From assembly GCA_013151645.1 (NCBI GenBank), contig JAADHU010000056.1:1-64000 (forward strand): a DNA stretch of 64,000 nt. The letters run 5' to 3'. The notes under the pieces are model-generated. The model was not told the origin of the DNA, did no database searches, and worked only from the letters and a program-made list of their open reading frames with translations. The DNA comes from Gammaproteobacteria bacterium (GTDB taxonomy: Bacteria > Pseudomonadota > Gammaproteobacteria > Steroidobacterales > Woeseiaceae). Position numbers and translations under genes: made by a program. Shown here piece after piece: positions 1-8,473 of this stretch; within the stretch, counting starts at the first letter, position 1, and each line of letters opens with the position of its first letter.

Positions 1-46
1 GGTAGTGTGGGGTCTCCCCATGTGAGAGTAGGGCACTGCCAGGCTT
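1..46 (+). rRNA. 5S ribosomal RNA, 3' end
   Basis: The first 46 bases match the last third of gammaproteobacterial 5S rRNA: the GGTAGTGTGGGGTCTCCCC arm, the GAGAGTAGGG strand and the closing CTGCCAGGC. The 5' two thirds lie outside the window, so an rRNA operon reading rightward ends here. A terminator hairpin follows directly. Confidence 0.95.
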
Positions 47-55
47 TTAATACGA

Positions 56-90
56 AGCCCCTGGTCCGTTTGGATCAGGGGCTTTTTTTA
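56..90 (+). terminator. rRNA operon terminator
   Basis: AGCCCCTG (56-63) pairs with CAGGGGCT (76-83). Inner bases extend the stem to a GTTT loop with one G-T pair, and a run of seven T follows. It lies just after the 5S end, as expected for an intrinsic terminator of an rRNA operon. Confidence 0.93.
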
Positions 91-289
91 TAGTTGAGCG
101 GGTCGTCTATCGGCTATTGCCGGTAACGTACCGCTTACGATCGACGCTCTGTCACTGAAGAGCATGTCACTAAATTGCCCTGATATATCTTTATGATCGT
201 TGCACTGGAATCGGCTTGATGTGACCCTTCCGTATGGGGAGCCATTCTGGTAGAACGTCAATGCGGCTCTATTCTGAACGGAGAAAAAT

Positions 290-2395
290 ATGAGAACAAA
301 TCGAACTTTAACGACCGCGTCTTTTGCTTTCATTTGCGCACTGATTCTGTCGCCTGCCAATGTGTTAGCCCAGAGCAACGCGAACGCAGGTGGTTTACTG
401 GACGAGGTCATCGTCACAGCACAGAAGCGGGAAACCAATTTGCAGGATACACCGTTAAGTATTAGTGCCATGTCGGGCGATACATTAGAAAAAATCGGTA
501 TCGATAGCATTGACGAATTTCAGTTTTTCGTGCCAGGAATTACCGTGACTAACGATTCAATGGCCATCGTGAATATTCGCGCAATTGGAACTTCGGCTTT
601 CGGTGTGGCAACTGACCCCAGCACCACAGTTCATATTGACGGTGTCTATCAACCGCGGCCTACCACGGGTTTAATGGATATGTTCGATATAGAGCGAGTC
701 GAACTATTGCGCGGCCCGCAGGGCGTTTTATTCGGACGCAACTCAACCGGTGGCACACTCAACATCATTTCGAAAATGCCAACGGAGGAATTCGAGGGCG
801 CCGTCGGCGTGACTCTCGGAAATCTTGATAAATTCGTCATCGATGGCATGGTTTCAGGCGCCTTGAGCGATAACGTCCGTGGTCGGCTGACAGTGCGTAG
901 AAATCAGCGGGACGGTAGGTATAAAGACATCGTAACCGGTGCTACTTACCAGAATCAGGATACTATCGCCGTGCGCGGAACGCTCGTAATAGACTTGTCC
1001 GAGGAATTTTCATTGGAATTGCGTGCTGACGTCAACAGCGACAATGAGACGGGCTTCCCCGCGGTTCGCGCGACCTATGAACAAGACATTATCGACGCAG
1101 GGGCCACAATACCGGTCAGGAAAGACGATGTTGCGTTCGATACCCCGCCGGTTAACGACACGGACACATGGGGGGGCTCGGCAATCGCTACCTGGGCAGG
1201 CAGCGACTACACGTTCAAGTCCCTTACTTCAGTTCGCAAGAGCGTGGTCGATCAGACCATTGATGCCGATGCAACAGACCTGTTTCTGTTCGATATCGGT
1301 TTCAGGGAGAACTCCCGATCATTTACCCAGGAATTACAATTGTCCAACTCAAATCCGGATCGCCTGGAATGGATTGTTGGTATGTATTTCCTTAGCGAAG
1401 ATGGTGACGGTGGCATCGACATCCTGTTCCCGAATCCAACCATTAACATCGAGGAAAAGAACACAACCAACGCCTATGCGGCTTTTGGGCAGGCGACTTA
1501 CCACATCACCGACAGATTGCGGGCCACAGCCGGTACTCGCTACAGCTACGAAACGAAAAATTACAGTTTTTCAACCGTGGTCAATGGCAACGTTGTTGAT
1601 TCGGGCGCGCCCTCGGACAATTGGGATTCAGTTACACCACGGTTTGCTTTGGACTACGATGTTACAGACGATGTGATGGTCTATGTGTCGGCCACGAAAG
1701 GCTTCAAGTCGGGCGGCTTTCAGCTGGGTGACGCTGGGTCATTCGATCCCGAAGAACTGTGGAGTTATGAAGCCGGCGTGAAATCCATGTTGCTGGACGG
1801 CCGCATGCGAGCCAATTTGGGCGTGTACAGCTATGACTATACGAACTTGCAGGTAGTGGAGTTCATCGGTGGCATAGCGACGACGTCAAATGCCGGTAAA
1901 GCATCGATAGACGGTATTGAGGCGGAAATTGCCTTTAGAGTCACTGACAATTTTGACGTTAATGGCACATTGGCGGTGATGGATGCGAAGTATGATGTGT
2001 TTTTTGAATCCGGCGAAGACTTCTCCGGCAACCGCTTGGCAAATGCGCCCGATTTGACGTATACCCTTGGCGCCCAATACATCTTTAACCTGAAAAGCGG
2101 CGCTTACCTGATGCTCCGTGGTGACTATGCGTATCGAGACAACGTCGACTTCAAACGCAATAATTTACCGCAGTTCCGCTCTGACAACTATTCACTCCTG
2201 AATGCGCGCGCTACCTTTGTCACTGCAGATAACCGCTGGGAGTTGTCACTCTATGGGCGTAACCTGACTGATAATCGTTACGCAACCTACATTACCGTCG
2301 GACGGAACGCTGCAAGCGAGGCCGATATCAATGTGCCGGTTACAGTACATGGCGCGCCGATCCAATACGGCGCTCTGCTTCGCTATAACTTCTAG
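290..2395 (+). CDS. TonB-dependent outer-membrane receptor
   Basis: This 701-residue protein is a TonB-dependent receptor importing an unknown ligand across the outer membrane. The ATG follows a GGAG site and opens a signal peptide ending near residue 28 (ANVLAQ). A TonB-box-like DEVIVTAQKR follows, then the plug domain with the family signature ERVELLRGPQGVLFGRNSTG (about residues 138-157). A 22-strand barrel ending in a C-terminal aromatic (LLRYNF) completes it. There is no STN signalling domain, so it should not itself activate a sigma factor. It stands alone after the rRNA operon and upstream of a convergent secreted peptidase. In this context a peptide or amino-acid-linked ligand is a reasonable guess only. 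The family call is firm; the substrate is unknown. Confidence 0.93.
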   Translation: MRTNRTLTTASFAFICALILSPANVLAQSNANAGGLLDEVIVTAQKRETNLQDTPLSISAMSGDTLEKIGIDSIDEFQFFVPGITVTNDSMAIVNIRAIGTSAFGVATDPSTTVHIDGVYQPRPTTGLMDMFDIERVELLRGPQGVLFGRNSTGGTLNIISKMPTEEFEGAVGVTLGNLDKFVIDGMVSGALSDNVRGRLTVRRNQRDGRYKDIVTGATYQNQDTIAVRGTLVIDLSEEFSLELRADVNSDNETGFPAVRATYEQDIIDAGATIPVRKDDVAFDTPPVNDTDTWGGSAIATWAGSDYTFKSLTSVRKSVVDQTIDADATDLFLFDIGFRENSRSFTQELQLSNSNPDRLEWIVGMYFLSEDGDGGIDILFPNPTINIEEKNTTNAYAAFGQATYHITDRLRATAGTRYSYETKNYSFSTVVNGNVVDSGAPSDNWDSVTPRFALDYDVTDDVMVYVSATKGFKSGGFQLGDAGSFDPEELWSYEAGVKSMLLDGRMRANLGVYSYDYTNLQVVEFIGGIATTSNAGKASIDGIEAEIAFRVTDNFDVNGTLAVMDAKYDVFFESGEDFSGNRLANAPDLTYTLGAQYIFNLKSGAYLMLRGDYAYRDNVDFKRNNLPQFRSDNYSLLNARATFVTADNRWELSLYGRNLTDNRYATYITVGRNAASEADINVPVTVHGAPIQYGALLRYNF

Positions 2396-2773
2396 CGAAC
2401 ACTGGCAAGCCGGTGCTACCGGACGCACGGAAATGCTGGTTCCCCGTTTGAATCAGCTTTCCGCTGCGTGCCTGCCGTGTTCGACGGAGCCTTAGACCGT
2501 TGGCCTTTCCTGAATTGTTTGTTTGAGAGATTTCCGTCTGCCCAATCGGAACCGGCGCTGACCAAACCGCTACCGCAGAATTCCAAAATGAAAGACCTAA
2601 ACGGCTAGGGTCATCCTGTAGATGCCCAGACCCTTACGCTGGTCCGTTCTTGCTGAACCTGTCACGCAGGGGTCTGTTCATCCATTGAGAATTATGGCGT
2701 CAGAACCTATCTCATCCATGTCAGCCAGACACGGATTTCCTTAAATCTTATACGATGTAATTGCGCCGGTTCA
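2396..2773. other. intergenic stretch, nothing recognised
   Basis: This lies between the converging TonB receptor and S9 peptidase genes. I read all frames and found no persuasive coding signal, RNA gene or transposon end. No T-tailed hairpin is evident for either gene. Confidence 0.4.
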
Positions 2774-4723
2774 CTATTGCGCCTGCGTCAGGAGAACATT
2801 ATTTTTGAGATATTTGTCAAGAAAGGCGCTAATAGCTTTATTGGCTGTGATTTGGTTGGCCTTCTTGCGGAAGCCATGACCTTCATCGGGAAATAGCACA
2901 TATTCGACGGGCACACCGTTGGCACGCACTTTCTCGACGATTTCATCCGATTCTATTTGCAGGACGCGTGGATCATTCGCGCCCTGCAAGACGATTAAGG
3001 GGCGGACAATGTTACTCGCGTGAAAATACGGCGATATTCTGGTGAGATATTCTTCTTCTGTTCTGGGATTACCTATTTCTGTCTCCATTGCGTTTCTTTG
3101 CGCCTCCCACCATGGAGGCATGTTCGCAATCGTACGCAGCCAATTTGCCACGCCAAAAATGTTTACGCCTACCGCAAATGATTCCGGTTCAAAAGCGAGT
3201 GCGGCCAACACCATATAACCACCATAAGACGCCCCAATAATACCGATCCGATCAGGATCGACATAACCGGTATCGATCAACATCTGCTTGGAGGCGATAA
3301 CGTCGCCGAGGTCGCCCTTACCGTGATTGTGATCATCCAAATGGAAAAAGGTCTTACCGGAACCGGAACTGCCGCGATTATTGACGGCGTAAACGACATA
3401 ACCCGCATTGACCAGAGATTGGATGAAGGGCTGATAGCCTATGCGACTTTCGCCGCCCGGACCTCCATGCACCCAAACGAGTGCCGGTAGCTTGGCCGTG
3501 CCCGTGGCTTGATGAGGCCGATAGAGGATCCCTGGCACATCGAGACCGTCATAGGACTTGAAGCGCACCACTTCACCGGCGACAAGATGCTCAGGCTTCA
3601 CCTGTTTGTTCAGCGAAGAAAGCAAGCGTCTTGGTGGCTGACGACTCGAGCGCACGTAAATGTCACCGGGAATTTGACCATGGGTGGCGATCAGGGCCAG
3701 CGTCTCGCCATCGGCGGACAGGGTGGCGGAGGTGATCGAGGCAGCAGGCATATTGCTGCCATTAATACGCTCCATGGTTACCGGCGTATAGATATCGACA
3801 ACGCTACGCGCATTCTGGTTCGAGGTGACAATGAGTTTCGATCCGTCCTCAGAGAAGCGGGCAGCTCTAATATCCCAGTCGAGTTTGAGTACGGTTTCGC
3901 TTTTTCCATTATCCAGATTATGACGCAGCAGATATTGAAACTCGTGATCCTGATCGCTCATGTAATAAAGGGTGTGACCGGTCGGCGAAAAGGTCGCTGG
4001 CCGATTGTCAATATCCCCCTCTGCGGTGGTAAGTAGCGTTGTTTTATTGTTCTTGCGGTCATGGATATAAATGTCAGTATTGGCGTTGTCGACAAATTTC
4101 ATGAGTGCGACAAAGCGGCGATCGGCGCTGACACTGCCAATCTGGTAACCGTCATTATTTTCGTAGAGTAATGTTCGGGTGTAATCACCCGTATCGAATT
4201 CATAAAGATCAAAATAGCGGGGATCGCGTTCATTGGTTGTTACAAAGAACGACGTTCTATCCGCTACCCAGCCATTAAAAGTCGCGACAAGACGTGCGCC
4301 CGGCGTCAGATCCCTAACTGTCCCGTCAAGCTCATGTATATAGATATGGTAAAGTTCATTACCGCCTTGATCGGCACCGTAAAGGAAACGTTCGTCCTTC
4401 GGAAAATAGCTCAATGCGAGTATCGATTCCGTTGTCGACTGCGTCAACGCGATCGGTGTGTCGCCATTGACCGGGACAGCATAGGCGTTAAAGATCCCTG
4501 ACTGATCGCTACTGGTCAACAGTTTTGAGTTATCCGGTGAAAAAGAAAGCCCACGATAGCTGATCGATTCCATTAACTGCTCAATGGTATATTCAGCGTG
4601 TGTGATACGTTGTGCGGATACCGTCGATGATGTCTTGGGCGTATCACTTATTTGACGGGTACTCCCGCCGCAACCAGCGATGACGAAGGAACCAATCATT
4701 AAAAAATTTACCAAATACCGCAT
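2774..4723 (-). CDS. S9-family prolyl oligopeptidase-like lipoprotein
   Basis: This 649-residue protein has an N-terminal lipobox (VIAGC, Cys about residue 18), so it is probably a periplasm-facing lipoprotein. Residues about 50-370 read as a WD40/TolB-like beta-propeller with repeated 'SPDNSKLL' and 'FSPTGHTLYYMSDQD' type blades. The C-terminal third is the S9 alpha/beta-hydrolase catalytic domain: nucleophile motif GASYGGYM (about 495), Asp in GANDPRV (about 580) and His in DEGHGF (about 615). It should cleave short peptides, as in acylaminoacyl- and prolyl-oligopeptidases. It lies beside a XRE-cupin regulator and serine hydrolase/D-aminoacylase genes, which fits peptide scavenging. A perfect palindrome (4782-4797) sits just upstream and may be its operator. 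Confidence 0.92.
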   Translation of the reverse strand: MRYLVNFLMIGSFVIAGCGGSTRQISDTPKTSSTVSAQRITHAEYTIEQLMESISYRGLSFSPDNSKLLTSSDQSGIFNAYAVPVNGDTPIALTQSTTESILALSYFPKDERFLYGADQGGNELYHIYIHELDGTVRDLTPGARLVATFNGWVADRTSFFVTTNERDPRYFDLYEFDTGDYTRTLLYENNDGYQIGSVSADRRFVALMKFVDNANTDIYIHDRKNNKTTLLTTAEGDIDNRPATFSPTGHTLYYMSDQDHEFQYLLRHNLDNGKSETVLKLDWDIRAARFSEDGSKLIVTSNQNARSVVDIYTPVTMERINGSNMPAASITSATLSADGETLALIATHGQIPGDIYVRSSRQPPRRLLSSLNKQVKPEHLVAGEVVRFKSYDGLDVPGILYRPHQATGTAKLPALVWVHGGPGGESRIGYQPFIQSLVNAGYVVYAVNNRGSSGSGKTFFHLDDHNHGKGDLGDVIASKQMLIDTGYVDPDRIGIIGASYGGYMVLAALAFEPESFAVGVNIFGVANWLRTIANMPPWWEAQRNAMETEIGNPRTEEEYLTRISPYFHASNIVRPLIVLQGANDPRVLQIESDEIVEKVRANGVPVEYVLFPDEGHGFRKKANQITANKAISAFLDKYLKNNVLLTQAQ

Positions 4724-4781
4724 GTTACGTTACCCTCGTTCGGATCTATTCCTCACTTGATTTGGAGTTAGATCCCTTAAA

Positions 4782-4797
4782 GTTTCGATAACGAAAC
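4782..4797. promoter_or_regulatory. perfect palindrome upstream of the S9 peptidase gene
   Basis: GTTTCG-ATAA-CGAAAC is a perfect 6-4-6 inverted repeat about 60 bases upstream of the peptidase ATG, in an A/T-rich promoter-like stretch. The neighbouring XRE-cupin regulator is the obvious candidate to bind it. This is inferred from position and symmetry only. Confidence 0.35.
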
Positions 4798-4932
4798 ATT
4801 GTAATATGCATCGAAATAATGTCAATACCCCAAAATGCCGTATTGAAACTACTCATGAAGTATCCGCGTCAGGGTTGTGAACGATGATTCATTCTTGCCG
4901 ATCTGTCAGGACGATCACCCTAAGCGGCAATA

Positions 4933-5547
4933 TCAATCCACCATAGAATTAAGTGAATCCGTAACGTCCCTGTATCCTATTAGTGACATGCTAACGAGTA
5001 TGACTGCATCCTTCTTGCTTTTTGAGACATACTTATGCCCCATAGAAGAATCGAACATAATGCTATCGCCAGTCTTTAATACTACCGGCTCATAAAATTC
5101 CGTATGCAACTCGAGTGTGCCTGCCAAAACATACAAAAACTCTTGTCCGTCGTGGCTTCGAAAATGTTTAATTTCTTTCGCAGAGTGTTTTTTGATAACG
5201 CCTTTTAGATAGGCACGGTTTTTCTCTAACAAGTCATTGCACAGGATTTCGTAGTCTGAATCCGGTGTTTGAAAAATAGCACCGCTACCCGCACGTGTAA
5301 TTGTGCGTCGGCCCGTAGCGGACGCTTGTGGACTGGTCAAAGCGGTGACAGGTAGAGCCAGGCCTTCGGCCAGCTTATTGACACTGGTAAAGTTCAGGCT
5401 GGTCTGGCCGTTCTCCAGTTTTGACAAGGTGCCAATGGAAATGTTGGTACGCTTGCTGACAAAACTAAGCGTCCAGTTGTTTTTTCGGCGGAGGGCCTTG
5501 AGTTGAGTGCCAATAGGGCTAATAGTACGTGTCTTATTTTTCGCCAT
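4933..5547 (-). CDS. XRE-family HTH regulator with C-terminal cupin sensor
   Basis: This 204-residue protein has a lambda-repressor-type helix-turn-helix in residues about 10-65 (TQLKALRRKNNWTLSFVSKR, then ISIGTLSKLENGQ) and a cupin small-molecule-binding domain at about 115-195 (HDGQEFLYVLAGTLELH, then GDSIMFDSSMGHKY). This layout matches the PuuR/SutR-type regulators of amino-acid, amine and sulfur catabolism, where ligand binding in the cupin changes DNA binding. Its start overlaps the end of the 107-codon frame upstream by 14 bases, suggesting translational coupling. It likely controls the flanking peptide and D-amino-acid genes. The ligand is not predictable from sequence. Confidence 0.9.
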   Translation of the reverse strand: MAKNKTRTISPIGTQLKALRRKNNWTLSFVSKRTNISIGTLSKLENGQTSLNFTSVNKLAEGLALPVTALTSPQASATGRRTITRAGSGAIFQTPDSDYEILCNDLLEKNRAYLKGVIKKHSAKEIKHFRSHDGQEFLYVLAGTLELHTEFYEPVVLKTGDSIMFDSSMGHKYVSKSKKDAVILVSMSLIGYRDVTDSLNSMVD

Positions 5548-5857
5548 GTGCTTTCTTTAGTTTGTTGGTCTTTTCTTTTGGCGCGGGTAGTTTCGAGATT
5601 TCGCGGAAAAGCGTTGCAGTGGTGCGATCTACGCGCATCCCCTTAATACCTGTGTCGCGCAGCCACCCCGTAACGATCTTACCACCACCCACCAGCATCA
5701 GTATATATGTCGGCAAATGCGGGGCTGTGGACAAAGAAACGTGCTGGATCATAGATGAATTCTCATCAGTTATTACGATGCCACCGGAATCCAGATAATT
5801 GTCACAGGCTCCTGCAGTCCAGTATTGAAGTAGTAACAACTGTTTTGTATGTTTCAA
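5534..5857 (-). CDS. small protein of unknown function overlapping the XRE-cupin gene
   Basis: This 107-codon frame ends inside the start of the XRE-cupin gene (14-base overlap), so the two are probably cotranscribed. The product has no signal peptide or clear membrane segment. It has a hydrophobic middle (LPTYILMLVGGG) and a basic, Lys-rich C-terminus. I do not recognise the family. The N-terminus looks abrupt, so it could be the tail of a larger decayed gene that once preceded the regulator. Existence as a real protein is supported only by strand, overlap and length. Confidence 0.4.
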   Translation of the reverse strand: MKHTKQLLLLQYWTAGACDNYLDSGGIVITDENSSMIQHVSLSTAPHLPTYILMLVGGGKIVTGWLRDTGIKGMRVDRTTATLFREISKLPAPKEKTNKLKKAHGEK

Positions 5858-6207
5858 TGCGAGAATTGATATTATTCGAAATACATCATATTATTTCCAA
5901 ATCGAAAAATACCATTTTGTCTATCTTGGCACCGAATAGCAGTGATCCGGCTCTATCTTAGATGAATTCAACAAAATCAATCTTAGGAGGGGCTATTGGT
6001 CAATCTTTCTATGCTGGCCTTCACGCATCCTTTTAAGGATTCATCCTCGGCAGCACCCCGACCACCGGGGTCCTGCTTTTTTGTATGTTTTGATGCATCT
6101 CCGCAGCGACGCCACTATGCAGCTATCTCTTACCGACAAGGGCGTTCACCGGCAGAGTGAAACACAATACGGTCCGTCATCAAGTTAGAGAACACGAGAA
6201 ATGAAAA
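5858..6207. other. A/T-rich promoter region and hairpin remnant
   Basis: The left part (about 5860-5930) is strongly A/T-rich and probably holds the promoter of the minus-strand regulator pair. At 6051-6083 a hairpin (GCAGCACCCCG, short loop, CGGGGTCCTGC, then six T) looks like an intrinsic terminator on the plus strand, with no intact gene in front of it. The words before it (ATCCTCGGCAGCACC) resemble a tRNA 3' end, but no cloverleaf can be built. No gene is recognised. Confidence 0.4.
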
Positions 6208-6431
6208 ATGTTTTCCCCTGGGTTACGAATCGTCGTACTGACCTTACTGTCAGCCACGGCTGGCGCACAGAACCATGATGTTTTTATCAAAATGGTTTGG
6301 CTATTGACGGTTCCGGGTCCCCGGGGCAATACGTTTATATTGGGATAGACAATGAACAGATCACGGATATCGGCTTACGTCATGAAAAGAGCGTTAACTA
6401 TGTCGAGAAATACCATATTAAACGTGCATAA
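6208..6431 (+). pseudogene. frameshifted N-terminal fragment of a D-aminoacylase
   Basis: From ATG 6208 the frame reads a signal peptide (MFSPGLRIVVLTLLSATAGA) followed by QNHDVFIK. One missing base in the A-run at 6289-6292 then shifts the frame. The next frame continues as NGLAIDGSGSPGQYVYIG and IDNEQITDIG. This is the conserved opening strand of N-acyl-D-amino-acid deacylases and parallels 'RHGTLYDGSGSSG' in the intact gene downstream. The continuing frame stops at 6429-6431, and the rest of the enzyme is gone. The remnant runs straight into, and out of frame with, the serine hydrolase gene, so it looks like a deletion junction. Family assignment rests on about 60 residues. Confidence 0.75.
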
Positions 6432-8298
6432 ACTTATTCCAGCCCTACTGGCGGTTGTCTTTTCTGCTTCTCCTCTCTGCGCGGATGAGCTTATTGCGGC
6501 TGTCAGCGTTGAAGAATTGGAAACGCGCATCCGGGAAATCCTGAAAGAGACAAATTCGCCCGGCATGATTGGGGCGATTGTGACCGAAGACGGCGTCATC
6601 TGGCAGGGTGCTGTGGGTCTGGCGGATAGGCGGAACAATCGTCCGGTGACAAAGGATACGGTTTTTCGGGTGGGTTCTATCTCGAAATCATTCGTTTCCC
6701 TTGCAGCGTTAATACTAAAAGAGAGAGGCTTGCTGACGTTTGATATGGAGATCAACAAGGCTGTTCCACAGGCAGATATTTCCAACCCTTGGGAGAGTGA
6801 CAACCCGGTTCGTCTTGTACATGTGCTGGAACATACGGCAGGGTTTGACGACTTACATCTTCATGATTACTCATTCGGCGACCCGGATGCCACAACACTT
6901 GAGGGCATTCAGATGTACACCGCCAGCATTCGGAAGGTTCGCTGGCCGCCCGGCACCCGTATGGCCTATTCAAATATTGGCCCGCTCATCGGCGCATTGC
7001 TCATCGAAAAAGTAACCGGTAAGAGCTTCGAAGATGTTGTGCAGCAGGAAATCTTTAATCCCCTGGGAATGAGTACGGCCACGTTTTTCTATGACAAGGC
7101 TGTTTCCAAAAGCTACGGCGCAGATGGCGAAACAGAAATGCCTTATATGCATATTGGTGGCAGGGCCTCAGGATCAATGGGGGCAACCAGTCACGATATG
7201 ATCCAGCTGCTGAAAATGTTTTTGAATCGCGGCGCATTTGACGGAGGTATCTTACTTCCGCCCAGGGCGCTGACGCGAATGGAAACCGCAGTAAGCACGC
7301 TGGCAGCAAAACAGGGGTTGCAAGTAGGCTACGGGCTAGGGAACTCCGTAAGTCTAAAAGATAGATTTGTTTATCATGGCCATACGGGCGCTATTGACGG
7401 TTTCATTTCCAAATATGCCTATCTGCCTGCGCACAAGCGGGCATATTTCTTCTCACTTAACGCCAGCAACTTCGAGGCTACCAGGCTGATCGACAATGAG
7501 CTGCACGCTTTTGTGACTAGCAGACTTGAACCTTCTCCTCAGCAGGCCCGTATAAAGCTTACTACCGAACAATTGCAAGTCTTTGCCGGCTACTATCAAC
7601 CGGACGCGCCACGGCAGGAAATCTTGCGTGGCATCAGCATATTGTCCAGTACAAAACGTATTCGTCAAGACGACGGCAAGCTGATTATTTCCTCTCTCTT
7701 TGGTGAGGACGAGGCATGGTCGCCGGTGAGTGAAAACCTGTTTATCAAGGGTGAGAACGCGCTGGCTTCACTGGCTTTCGTTGAAACTGAACGTGGTGAG
7801 AAACTTGCTCAAGAACTTGGACCGCTTGGAAGCATCAAGAAGATATCTTCGTTTTACGCCATTTCGCGTTGGGTATTAACCGCCGGTGTGCTCATCCTCA
7901 TGCTCAGTTCCTGTCTGTTCGCCGTGGTTTGGGGAGTCCGCAAACTGCTAGGGCGACTACCACATGTGCACTACTTACGGGTACGTGCCTTACCGCTGCT
8001 AACAACCTTGAGTTTTATTGGATCGGTGCTGTTTTTGGCTGTGGGAATAAACTCTCCAGCTGGCGTGCCTGGCTTGGGCGTGATGAATATCTGGACTGTG
8101 GGTTATTGGTTGCTCTCGTGGCTGTTTGCCCTGTTAGCGATTATTTCATTTCTGACCGTATGGCAATATCGCTCCAGAATAAACGACATTGGTAAAGCAG
8201 TTTGGGTCCATTCTCTAATGGTCGCAGTCGCGACGATTCTGACAACGGCTTTTTTTACCTGGTACGGCATCCTCGGCTTGCGGCCGTGGGCCTATTAG
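6400..8298 (+). CDS. membrane-anchored serine hydrolase (beta-lactamase/DD-peptidase fold)
   Basis: From ATG 6400 the product is 632 residues with a signal peptide (LIPALLAVVFSASPLCADE). An upstream in-frame ATG at 6352 lies inside the D-aminoacylase remnant and spoils the signal peptide, so I prefer 6400. The catalytic domain has SxxK (SISK, about 93-96), YxN (YSN, about 193) and HTG (GHTGAIDG, about 333), the class C beta-lactamase/D-aminopeptidase signature. Residues after about 480 hold four membrane segments, giving a periplasmic hydrolase tied to the inner membrane. With the D-aminoacylase gene next in line, a role on D-amino-acid-containing peptides or muropeptides is likely. Substrate is inferred. 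Confidence 0.88.
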   Translation: MSRNTILNVHKLIPALLAVVFSASPLCADELIAAVSVEELETRIREILKETNSPGMIGAIVTEDGVIWQGAVGLADRRNNRPVTKDTVFRVGSISKSFVSLAALILKERGLLTFDMEINKAVPQADISNPWESDNPVRLVHVLEHTAGFDDLHLHDYSFGDPDATTLEGIQMYTASIRKVRWPPGTRMAYSNIGPLIGALLIEKVTGKSFEDVVQQEIFNPLGMSTATFFYDKAVSKSYGADGETEMPYMHIGGRASGSMGATSHDMIQLLKMFLNRGAFDGGILLPPRALTRMETAVSTLAAKQGLQVGYGLGNSVSLKDRFVYHGHTGAIDGFISKYAYLPAHKRAYFFSLNASNFEATRLIDNELHAFVTSRLEPSPQQARIKLTTEQLQVFAGYYQPDAPRQEILRGISILSSTKRIRQDDGKLIISSLFGEDEAWSPVSENLFIKGENALASLAFVETERGEKLAQELGPLGSIKKISSFYAISRWVLTAGVLILMLSSCLFAVVWGVRKLLGRLPHVHYLRVRALPLLTTLSFIGSVLFLAVGINSPAGVPGLGVMNIWTVGYWLLSWLFALLAIISFLTVWQYRSRINDIGKAVWVHSLMVAVATILTTAFFTWYGILGLRPWAY

Positions 8299-8473
8299 CT
8301 TGAGGGACAACGGGAGTGAAAGAAGGTCATTTATGAAGACCACCGTGTTGTCCCGACAAACTATCCATGGATTTATCAGATTGGAACGGAAGTCAGCATA
8401 TTGAAGTAGTTGAACCGGAATATCGAGGATCTGCACTTTGGAGAACAGTGAACATGATGAAACGAACAAGAAA

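Noticed and set aside
6020-6083. tRNA gene ending in TCCTCGGCAGCACC
   Set aside because: Only the 3' end resembles a tRNA. No acceptor partner, anticodon arm or D-arm can be folded upstream; the hairpin with T-run fits a terminator better.
8304-8354. Inverted repeat GGGACAAC/GTTGTCCC as a transposon or riboswitch
   Set aside because: An 8-base stem with a loop of about 35 bases and no T-run, target duplication or conserved core; could be chance.
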